Below are positions 1 to 15,263 of a DNA stretch of 48,389 bases, piece after piece. The stretch spans positions 1-48,389 of the forward strand of contig JAYMSP010000528.1 of assembly GCA_036897095.1 (NCBI GenBank), in the 5' to 3' direction. A program made the translations under genes and the position numbers. Source of the stretch: Plantago elongata (taxonomy: Eukaryota; Streptophyta; Magnoliopsida; Lamiales; Plantaginaceae). The stretch's first letter is position 1. Each line of letters begins with the position of its first letter. The notes under the pieces were generated by a model. The model searched no databases and was not told the origin of the DNA. It worked only from the letters and a program-made list of their open reading frames with translations.

Positions 1-2255
1 TATTAACTAAATAAATTATTTAAATATTAAAATAAAAAATTCATAAATTTGAAGATATGATTTGATTTATTACGATGAAACGAATACATAAATGTCAATT
101 ATTTATTAAAATAAGATATAAATTTAAATAAGTATTTAATTGTGCAAATTTATATTATGTCTTCACTATTTAATTTTAGTATTTTGATCGCATAGTATAT
201 ATATTGTTTTTATTGAGTGTCATATAAATTTATCTATATAACTCCGAAAAATATTTTAATTAAATAAATTATTGTTTCATTAAATAAGTATAAATGTATT
301 AAATAAATTTAATTTTTTAAAACTTACTACAACAGTCAATCGAAGTCCACACTATTCGTATTACCAAATTCAAAACACAACATATGTTTAATTGGGCTTT
401 GTTCTCTAAAACTTAAAATCACTTCAGTTCAGTTTCATTCAGTGCAATTCAGTTCAGTTTCATTCAGTGCAATTCAGCTCAGCTACATTACTTCATTTCA
501 GTTTAGTTTAATTCAGTTTCATCCAGTTCAGTTCAGATCAGTTAAGCCCAAAACAATTTATCAACATGAGGTTTAAATCAAGGATATAAAACCTCCGTCG
601 AATTAAACAAAGTATAATCACACTTTTAATTCAGCTTAATCAAATAGGCTTCTGCTGAAAAAGTGAAGATTCCAACCAGACCATATGCTATAATCAAATT
701 CACCCACTCCGCCTCAAACATATGTGAACATATGTCATTTAATTCGAAATAATGATTGAGAGACTATTTGATGATAATTTGACTAAATATTGAAAAAGAT
801 TTTTTAAAAAAAGGTGCCGAGAAATAAAGGAAAAACAGTACTATATATCGAGACACTGCCAGTTTAGATAAGCAAGATTTGTGTTGTCCGATCAATTTCT
901 ACTTGGTTAATCAAACGTACAATTAGAAATTCCGACCCAATTACTGGTCAAACAAATTCATAAGTTTGACTGATCCAAATCTACTAACTATACTTTATAT
1001 TGAAACATCTACGACCTAAAAAAAAGGTAAATATTTGATACTAATATATATATAAAAATAAATATAGTACGATTGATGATGACGGATATATTTTTCAAGG
1101 TTATGATCCAACTAACTTGTTAAGGTCTCGACGAGTTGATATAAGATAAACTTTATATCCGGCCATGCACCCGTACGGTCGTACCAGACTCGTTAAGTAG
1201 TAACTGATACTACTTTTAATAAATGTACCCCTCAACCCCAAAATAAAATTGTGTAAAGCAATCCACATGGCACAATCATAAGATAATTATTCAAAATATA
1301 AAATAACATCCATATTTAAGTCATAGTTATCATAAGAATAAGTTTTAGTATACATCAACAAAATTAAATTAAATTGATGTTGATAGAGTATATTATATAC
1401 TACATCTCCAATGGTCACCCCCACTAAAATCAACATATCTCTTCCACATCAACATTTCATTCACCTTACAATCTCAACAACCATTATACTCCAACGTTCA
1501 CACTATATTCAGCTTTTCTTTTTTCATTATTATCTTGCATCGGTTCTAGATCTTAGAACTGGTGTCAACTCTCACACCAAGTGAAACTCCGTTGAAGCTA
1601 ATTAGAACGTGTCAGTTCAATGCCTTGAACTCAACTGGAGTTGGTCCGAGCTAATCAATATTTACAAGGATGCAACCCATACAACTCTATAACATTTAAA
1701 GTTATTTTTGTTTGTATTCCATGTCAGGAGTTTGATTTAATGGGTATTGATTTATACTTCTTAATTAGTATAATTAAACTTTAGTTAGAAAAAATGATGT
1801 ACAATAGGATATGTACATAATATGTATATAAATGATATACAATTCATATAATTGATTATCTAACACGTAGATTTTTTCTACACATATTTATTAAGTTAAG
1901 ACAATTAACAAGAGATTCGAAAAACTATTGAGGTCATTTTACTGTTAAACGAGTCGGGTTCTATACAACCCGAATTTAAATTCATTCGAAATAATAAAAG
2001 TCTAGGCCCGGGTTAGAGATATATACTCGAACCAGTTACGTACCTTCGTAAAACAAGACCTGACCAATACTTTATAGATAAGTTAGTAAAACATACGTTT
2101 TCAGATAGGGGGTGCAGGACTGCAGGGTAGGTGCCAAAAAAATTACCATAACATATAAAATTATATATGCAACTAATACTTTGTCCAGACCATATTTAAC
2201 TTTATGTGGCCCAAACACAAATTGTAAGAGAATGAATAAAATATAATAAATAATA
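1..2255. other. AT-rich intergenic DNA, no gene seen
   Basis: I see no convincing coding exon on either strand. Open frames here are short, AT-driven and resemble no family I know. Apart from the TTCAG minisatellite near 423-540, the stretch is plain AT-rich sequence. Confidence 0.6.
423..540. repeat. TTCAG-type minisatellite with a perfect 25-bp duplication
   Basis: Positions 423-447 and 448-472 are identical 25-bp units, head to tail. They are followed to about 540 by degenerate copies of the pentamer TTCAG and its variants (TTCAT, TTTAG, CTCAG). The pentamer substructure suggests the 25-mer grew from a shorter repeat. No gene overlaps it. Confidence 0.85.
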
Positions 2256-2571
2256 CTCCCTCCGTTCCAAGATGAACTTTCCGTGGACCCGGACACAAGT
2301 TTGAAGAAAAAACTAAATAAAGTAGGAGAGAAGGTGATAAGATTTTTGTGGTTATTTTGATTTACATGGATTTTCGGATCGATGTGTACTTAACTGTTTG
2401 GAATGGAATTAAAGTTTTCGTTTTCAAAAGTAGGAGATATAGTGATAAATTAGGGGAAAAAGTAAATAAAGTAGGAGTGGAATTTTCCATTTAAGGGATG
2501 TAAAGATGAAGTTGTGATGGACCAAAATAACCAAAATGAAATACGGGAATATGAAGTTTGGACGGAAGGAG
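2256..2571. mobile_element. Stowaway-like MITE
   Basis: The left end CTCCCTCCGTTCC (2256-2268) is the classic Stowaway (Tc1/mariner) terminal motif and is preceded by TA. The right end at 2560-2571 reads CTCCTTCCGTCC on the minus strand and is followed by TA, which gives a TA target duplication. The element is about 316 bp and non-coding. A second related right end lies at about 2729, so the structure may be nested or duplicated. Stowaway elements are moved in trans by mariner transposases; none is present here. Confidence 0.7.
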
Positions 2572-2729
2572 TAATAAAGTATGAAATAGATTGAATAAAC
2601 TACCAGTGGTCGTGAAAATGTATGATAGATAATAAATAAAGAAGGAAATAGAATTTCCATTTAAGTTATGTGAAGTTGATTGGGATGTTTCAAAATCGAA
2701 TGCAGATGTTAAATTCGGAACAAAGAGAG
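2572..2729. mobile_element. Second Stowaway-like right end (nested or duplicated tail)
   Basis: Read on the minus strand from 2729 the sequence starts CTCTCTTTGTTCC, next to TA, close to the left terminus at 2256. It also repeats an internal landmark of the first element, a segment like 'aatttccatttaag', seen near 2480 and again near 2652. The simplest reading is a second diverged copy or a nested insertion sharing the same left end. Confidence 0.45.
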
Positions 2730-5700
2730 TAATTCTTATATGTTTTGTAGGGAGCCAACATACTATTTCGTAGTTGTTGGAAGCCAACTATATAAAGTGT
2801 GTTATAATACATTTTTATATTTTGTTCGAGTTTGACAGATACAATTTATTTCACAAAAAAAGTATGTATCAGTTGTTATTTAACGGATGGAGTATATGTT
2901 ATCTCTACCTGCGGAGTTCTGAACGGGTTCAACTTGGATCATAACAATTACAAAGCAAATCCGACATGATGAGTCGGATTTTACACTATTTATAGTTACT
3001 ATAAAACTAGACTAACTTTGAATGTTAGATAATGATTGACGTTATTTATAAATTTTATTTTATCGATCAATTAATTTATTTTATTTATAATTAAAAGTAA
3101 CTACTAAAGTAATGTAAAGCAGGAGAAGGCAATCGTGACTTGCAGTTATGGACCACATTTTGTTGTATCATGTGTGCTAGATATGAAAATCAAAGCGGCA
3201 TGTCGATCAGTGGATGTGAAGAATTAACCAAATTCCCCACTTCATTACTTTATGGGCTGAAATAAGTCTTGGGCCTGCGACCCATCAATCTCGTCTTTTT
3301 CGCTCAAGAGCATACCCTGAATTCGCTGGCCCAGTTTGTACTGATATATATATATGTATAACCATTGTGTAAATCTCTTGAGATATCTAGATAATTTATT
3401 TAGAAACTAATCTATTTTTTTAATAAGGATAATTAAGAAATCGATCTATTTTTCCCACCTGATTTCCACATATTTGACTACTGCAATTAAAGATCTACAC
3501 TCATTTGGCAAAAAAGAATTAGATGAAAATTGGTGCTTTGAAGATCTTGTTTGGTTTGAAGTGGATGTGTTGTTTACTTTAAATTGCGATGTTATTTATT
3601 AGTTCTTTTTTATGTTTAAAATGTTGACATTATAGATGTTTTGAATAATAACAATAATCTTCTGACATAATAAGTTATTATATAGTAGGTCGGTCTGTCG
3701 GTCTCTAACACCATATTTTGTTGAGAAAAAATGAAAAGAAAATCTTTTTGGTAGACTAATGAAGTAATAATATCTAGTCCCCCAAAATATCATCCATCCC
3801 CTTTGACCGAAGCAAGGAGGTTTCCATCGATTGCTGGTAGCTGGGGCCTTCTTGCAACTATTGCTAATTGTAGATAGTTCCATTATGGAATTTGGATTGC
3901 ATATTGGTTATTGCCTTATGGGCATTACTGATCCACTTGCGGGGCCTAATTTGGGTGGCCCGTGGCCTTTCCTTTATGTATCCAATTGCTCTTCTTTTCC
4001 ATTTTGAGTAACTTATCTAATCCCAATGAAATTGACATCTGTTCACAATTGGAAAGGCAAACTTCGTGGAGCTTGAAATTCCACGCCACATTAATTTTTA
4101 TTTTTAACCATTTTTCGTTAGAAATATAATCTCGAATTAACAAAACTAGTTAGTATCTAAAAAAGTAACTGGTAATTATTACATAGCATTATCTTTATTA
4201 ATAAGTTAACTTGATTATTTTTTCAAACTAGCTAACTTTTTTAAGAAGTTGTGTGTAATGAGCTTTTTGTTAAATAAATAAATCATGAAACTGAAAAGTT
4301 AATGGTATACAGGGTCATAGACTATGTTTAGTAAAACTAACTTAAAAGGTAGCTGGTATATGATTGGGTAGCTTTTTTTTCAACAAGCTAACTCGATTAA
4401 CTTCTCAAACTAGTTAGCTGTTCATAACGAATTTTTTATTATAAAAAAATTTATAGAACTAAAAATTTAGTAGTAAATATGGTCACAGTTGTTATAATTT
4501 TCTGAAAAGATCAATAAGGTATTTTTTACGAAAAGATACTATAATTATGAGGAAGGTAGATTTAAACATGATTAATATACATGAAGAACAAAATGTGTAG
4601 AAAGCACCCGTATTGGAATATGTCAGGAGCTATCGTATTATTTGAAGTACAAAATTAATCAGAGTAACCTTCGATACCTAGAGGGGTGGATTTTGATCCA
4701 CCAATGGCCGCAAAACCCTATCTAAAACTATAAAGCAAATTAGTGTAGATGTAAACATGTTTTCCTTTTATTACCAATTATATATTTATCATGTTTCTAA
4801 TATTGTTCGGAGGATGATTCTAAGGTCCGATTATACTTGTACGGATTAGTATACACCCATCTCAATTATATTCGCTTGTAAAAGTATTATTTTAATTTAT
4901 ACCTAATCTAAATCGTTTATCATATTTATAATTATTATAATAACTTTTATACATTTAACTCTACAATTAGAATTATAACGTCTTAAACACAAGCTAATTA
5001 AATTAAAATAATATTAATTCACTCTTCATCAAATTCACCATCAGTCTGATTAAACAAGAACGTGGTCCCTGTTCCAGCAAATATGTTTCTCCAAATTACT
5101 TCTAAGAGGTCAGAACCCTAATCTAGAATCATTCAATTCCATTACTTTGCAACAAAGTGCACTTGAAGTTGAAGCACACAATAATAAGATTCAATTCTTT
5201 TTCCGCTCGCTTTCGTACGTAGTAGTAAATTTGTAGAATTGATTTGATTAGGGAGAACATAAAGCATTTACACATACAAAAAGAATGGAATGAATAGTGT
5301 CGATTCTCTTGCTGAAAATATTGGTTAGATTCTACAACTAAATTTGATGCAACTTGGAAAATAACTTGGAAAATGATTAGTTGGGATTACTCTAATTAAT
5401 TAGGGTTCTTGGATAAAATATGAACAAGAAGGTTTCCGTTGAATGGAAGACGTACTGCTACTGACCCATGTTTTTTATTAATGATATAATTTTATATTAG
5501 CTTAAGCATAATAATATTTATTATAGATATATGATACTCCTATAATTAAATTATGTTTGTATAATTAGATACACAAATTAATTTGTCATTGTAATATTTA
5601 CAACAACTTAAATGACTAGGATTAAGTACAAATTAAAATGAGATTTAAATAAATAATCTAATGTTTACTAATGGTTACAAACGAGATGGACGTACGTTAA

Positions 5701-6343
5701 ACTAATATGATTATAGTCGAACTTTATACTAACCCTTGTTTGTATTTTATTACCAAACAATCACATGTTTCTAATTGTATGAATTATAGCAGTTTTTTAC
5801 AATTGTACTCCTAATAAGTCCTAAGATAGACCAAAAGGAGGAAAAATCTTGTAGATACACTAATGTAGTGATGCCACCTTGCAATTATTATCAAACAAAT
5901 GCACGATAACACAGACTATATATTGATAAGTTGAAATGTGTCCTTTAATCAGAACTCACATTCCAACTCTAAATTAAGGATAAATATACAGATAAGTCCT
6001 TTCGCGTGCGTATACTATAAAACGTTTTCATCGCATTACAACTTTAAATTTATGAGAGGGCGGAATTAATTCATTTATATCGATTCTAGAGCAAATCATT
6101 TTACACAAATGATAGATACAGCGCGCTAATTAATCAACGGTTGCCGCTGAAATCTGGGCAACATCCATAGCTGAACTTCTATAGCCAGCTGCTATGCAGG
6201 TAATAATCATCATCTTACAGATATTAAAGGGATATATATAATCGTAATTAGCAACCACGACATATAAAATACAAAGAAACGAAAAAAGAAAGAATTGAAA
6301 AGTAAAGGACAGATAGAATGAATGTAAAAGAATATGTATATAT
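2730..6343. other. Gene-poor AT-rich intergenic DNA
   Basis: No exon could be supported on either strand over 3.6 kb. Short minus-strand frames near 3599-3883 and 3946-4143 have no recognisable domain and no consistent splice context. The segment at about 4160-4490 is rich in AACTAG/GTTAGCT words in both orientations and may be a decayed DNA-transposon relic; I could not define its ends. The part near 6126-6340 is probably the 3' UTR of the bHLH gene next to it. Confidence 0.45.
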
Positions 6344-6703
6344 TCACTCTTGATGATTGGAATGAGCCGACAATACACCAACCAACATCTGCATGACCTT
6401 AACTCTCGTTTGTAACTCCATGATATAATCTGCAGTCTCCACGAAAAGCCTTTCGGCTCCCATTGATTCGCAATTCGGAACCAGTTTCTTCAACGTTCTA
6501 ACCTTTTGTTGAGCTGTACCACGGGGGTATCTAGAACGGTTCAAACGCGCCCTTCTCTTCGTAACCACGTCCCTGCAACGTCTGTTGTTCATTTGTATCT
6601 GAGGAGAGCGTTTTCTTCTCAAACTAATGGAAACTGGCTTATCTTTTATGAGAAACTCAAGAGTTGAAAGAAGTGGTTGTTGTGAATTTCTCTCAAGACC
6701 CAT
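6344..6703 (-). CDS. UPB1: UPBEAT1-like atypical bHLH transcription factor
   Basis: Single-exon frame of 119 residues. The C-terminal half carries a helix-loop-helix: VRTLKKLVPNCESMG, then RLFVETADYIMELQTRVKVM, then LVGVLSA. From memory this matches Arabidopsis UPBEAT1 closely (VKTLKELVPN, QTADYILALEMKVKVMQ). The basic region is Arg-rich but lacks the canonical H-E-R DNA-contact set, as expected for this atypical group. UPB1 is known to repress peroxidase genes in the root and so shift the reactive-oxygen balance that sets the change from division to elongation; that this protein does the same is inferred. Length is close to the family's roughly 100 residues. The start is the first ATG, with a TATA box about 120 bp upstream. 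An open stretch downstream (to about 6126) could be an alternative last exon, but I favour the stop at 6344-6346. Confidence 0.8.
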   Translation of the reverse strand: MGLERNSQQPLLSTLEFLIKDKPVSISLRRKRSPQIQMNNRRCRDVVTKRRARLNRSRYPRGTAQQKVRTLKKLVPNCESMGAERLFVETADYIMELQTRVKVMQMLVGVLSAHSNHQE

Positions 6704-6824
6704 GTTCTATATGCTTGTTTGTAACTTGAAGATGGTTAATAATTGGAGTTGAGAGATATTATTTTTTGCCAATGTTAGCTAGCTAGGGTTTAGGTTGTCA
6801 TTGAGAAGTGACACAATGCGACGG

Positions 6825-6832
6825 TTTTTATA
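6825..6832 (-). promoter_or_regulatory. TATA box of the UPBEAT1-like gene
   Basis: TATAAAAA on the minus strand, about 122 bp before the ATG, which leaves a typical short 5' UTR. It is the best TATA match in the upstream region. Confidence 0.6.
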
Positions 6833-9729
6833 GATATTTGCCATCCGAAAAAGTGGTTGGTGATAATCTTGCAAACAAGAATTATTATTCAATTCTAAGG
6901 TAGGGCATTATGTTACATGTTCCTTTTGCTACAATCCAAATTACACTAGGAATGGCCAACAAGCTATTGCATGCTTCACATGTTTCTACAAATGTCATGC
7001 AAAACTTTCTATTTAATTTTCACTTGCTATACATTTCATTTTTGTAGGTATTGTTTGTTAAATTCTTTTTATCTTTTAATTTCTACTACTATGTACATGT
7101 ACCAATCGAGTACCTAAGATGTACATGTACCAACCGAGTATCTAAAGAGGGGTGATATATTGATATACAATATCGAGAAGGTTGACTGGCATTTTGAACA
7201 CTCCAAAACCCTTGAAAAAGGTGCTAAAAGTTTGAAATCAATAAATTTGTTCGCATATATTTCAATTAAGTGGCAAATATCGGGGGTGATGTTGTAATGG
7301 AGAGGTTCCGAGAGAGTGGGATGAATGAATGAATGTAAGGGAAGGCATGTGTAAGAAGATGAGTAATCCAATCTGTGGCTGTGGGCTTTGGGCATGTTCT
7401 CCAGCCTCTCAATGCACATGCAACCACATGAATGATTAATTCTTTTTTGGTTCACTATCAATGTTAGCTAACCATACATAACCCTACCCTATCAAAACCA
7501 CCCACCAATACCTCCCTATTTTAACTTTCTTTCTTGAGTCCGTTTCGTGAGAAACCCTCACATTTTGAAGAGTTTCGAAAGTTCCCTTCAAATGGTAAAA
7601 CTAGACAATTATATCTCTTTTTCGTAATTTGACTTTAGATAATTTTTCACGGATCTTTAACTAAGATTCATTAAAAACGAGTCAAGTAAAAACTAAGCAA
7701 TAGTGTAAATTTAATATCATATAAAAACTGAGAATTTCTTTATAAACTAAACAATATATGTAAAAACTAGATAATATAATGTAAAAACTAGACAATATAG
7801 ATTACACCGAATGAAATTTATATACTCTTTTAAATTAAAGAGAAAGGCCTTTATAGTATAAAAATGACTCTAGGGTCTCTTTTTTATAAGTAAAAGGATA
7901 AAATCTTTCAAAGTAAAGGTAATAAAACTAAACAAAATCATTTACAAAACTAGACAATATAGTTACAAAATTAGACAACATGTGGTAAAATTAGATAATA
8001 CATACTAAAAATTAGAGGGTTTAGTACAAATACACAACATAAAAATATAAAATAAAAAAATTAAATAAATATTGGTGAAAACTAAAACACATACTATTTA
8101 TATAAAAATAGGGATCTCTTCAAACACTTCTAGTGTAGGAGGACACTTATGAGATTTGGTATTCTTTTTTACCTTATTATCATCTTCTTTTCATCACAAC
8201 AACCTGGATTATTCGCTTGCTTACTTTCCAAATTCAATGTACTCTACAACCATATTTACTTATTACACGCATATCTTGCTTGGTTCCATCAATAGGAAAC
8301 AACACTAGTTCCATGTTATACTCTACCATATGTGCATATTATAGTTTTTCCAGATGTTAAATGGGATATACAATCGATGCAATACGAATCCAATTGTTAT
8401 GCGTCCAGAATCTAATAAACCGTGATACTAGACGGCCAATGCAATTGCATGTGTTGTCATTGAAAAGACACATGTATTCCCTTTGTCCCAATCAAACACT
8501 AGCATACATCTTCACGAAACTTACATGTCAAAATATGGAAGCTATATAGGTCCTCATATTGATTGGTTTTGTGGGTGATCGTTCACCCGAGTAAAACAAA
8601 GTAAAATGAGATCATTCATTTGTAAATTGAAATCTATTTAACCTAGATATATGCTTACATAGATGATGATCATTGAGCGGCGGAGGGGTATGGTTAGGGT
8701 TAGGCTTTTGGAGAGCAGCAGGCCACCTAATGCTAGTACATTGTTAATTTAGGATAAGGTTAGATGTGTGACAATATCTGTCTCAACAGAAAAGGGAAAC
8801 ATGATTATTTATTGTGTTGGTATAAAAATGGGATGGAAAGGAAACAATGAATATCATCACCATCATAGATTCACATATGTCCTCGAAATCAAACATGAGT
8901 CTTCTTAATTACAAGTGAAAGAAGTTACTAACAAATTAACAACTATTTCAGCCCATGGGCATGGAGAATTGAGTAAAATCATGATGCTAAAATACGGCTG
9001 CACCGATGAGTTAAATTCATGAAAATTTGCAACTTGTTACAGGATTACATATAAAAGTGTATAATCCATGACTAGAGTCTACAATTAGGTTGAAGACGAA
9101 TAGTTTAGAATTTGTTTCATGCTGGAATGGATAAAAATGGTGCTATAATTGAGTAATAAGAACATGCAAGCACATGCACTAGAATGTGGCTGCCTTCGAC
9201 TTATAGTATTAATTCAGATTTCAGACCAATCAATAAAAGTAAGGAAACGTGTGAAGTAGCTTCCTCAGACTGTACACAACCTTATTTCGAATGGTTCCTA
9301 AATATGCAGTTGTGTCACATTACAGACTTTCTAGATAACTAAATAGTTTGTATAGGATTAGGATTCATCCTCCTTGCAACATTTGGGTCCCAAATGACAA
9401 CTCGGCATTCACATAATCTATCCTCACTTTTCTGCTGCTCTTGTTGTTATTATCAGATCGAGTTTTTCGGTTTTTCTAACCGGAAAATTGTTAGTGTTAA
9501 CCTAAAACAAATAAGAAAATAAGTTTCTTGGATTTAGATTAGATGAGTAAACAAATGAAATGGCTCTTGAAGCTTAGAAGAGTTTACAAACACCAGGGCT
9601 AAGCACGCCACCTAATAACACTCTAATAAAATCTAATTAAATAAATGTTACAGTAGCAGAGCATTGAACGGTTCACCTTAGGAGACAGGAGCACCAAGGT
9701 CATTTGCTCCAGACACCTAATGTGATGGC
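6833..9729. other. Intergenic DNA, no gene seen
   Basis: About 2.9 kb between the bHLH gene and the MCM7 stop. There are only short AT-rich frames. A plus-strand frame at 8361-8549 has no domain I can defend. The only defined structure is a 28-bp tandem duplication at 7091-7146. The last few hundred bases before 9730 are probably MCM7 3' UTR. Confidence 0.5.
7091..7146. repeat. 28-bp tandem duplication
   Basis: Two adjacent 28-bp units (7091-7118 and 7119-7146) differ at only a few positions. Each contains the palindrome GTACATGTAC. The duplication lies about 400 bp upstream of the bHLH start codon. Confidence 0.85.
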
Positions 9730-14920
<5,191 letters not shown>

Positions 14921-14995
14921 GGCGACGCCGTGGATACACTGGCAGTGAGTGTGGAGAGGGGGAGAGAGTGAGGAATGGGAGTTAGGTTTGGAATG

Positions 14996-15003
14996 GCGGC
15001 AAA
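14996..15003 (-). promoter_or_regulatory. E2F-type site, proximal (MCM7)
   Basis: TTTGCCGC on the minus strand fits the plant E2F/DP consensus WTTSSCSS. It lies about 76 bp upstream of the MCM7 ATG, probably within the 5' UTR or core promoter. E2F control of MCM genes is well established in plants; use of this site is inferred. Confidence 0.55.
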
Positions 15004-15035
15004 TTGAAGATGAAAAGGTAGTAGTAATGGATTGT

Positions 15036-15047
15036 TTTGGCGGGAAA
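15036..15047. promoter_or_regulatory. E2F site, distal (MCM7)
   Basis: TTTGGCGGGAAA is a near-ideal E2F/DP site, reading well on both strands. It is about 116 bp upstream of the MCM7 start codon and about 33 bp from a second E2F-type site, an arrangement typical of S-phase genes. Confidence 0.7.
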
Positions 15048-15100
15048 ATGAGACGCCGACAATTTGCAGTCTAGCCCTCAATTTTGGTATAAATTATTTA

Positions 15101-15263
15101 TGGTGCTTCTGTCAAACTGAAAATTGTAAGATCTCCTTGTTACGACTTAGTGTTGAGCACAAATAGCGTTTTTGGAGTTGAACACTTGCAAAGTCTTTGG
15201 GGTCGGTTTTGGTATGATGCTTCTGTCAAACTGAAAATTGTGTGATTTTCTTGTTACGATTTA
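15101..15263. repeat. Diverged ~50-bp direct repeat upstream of MCM7
   Basis: A segment with the core 'gcttctgtcaaactgaaaattg' halves (15104-15125) followed by a 'cttgttacga' block recurs at about 15218-15263. The copies are roughly 110 bp apart. Both are preceded by a 'ttttggtat' phrase, and a third such phrase occurs near 15335. It may be a local duplication or the remains of a repeat. Confidence 0.7.

Noticed and set aside
8361-8549. Possible retroelement protein scrap on the plus strand
   Set aside because: The likeness to a known polyprotein tail is a few residues only; nothing else of such an element is seen around it.
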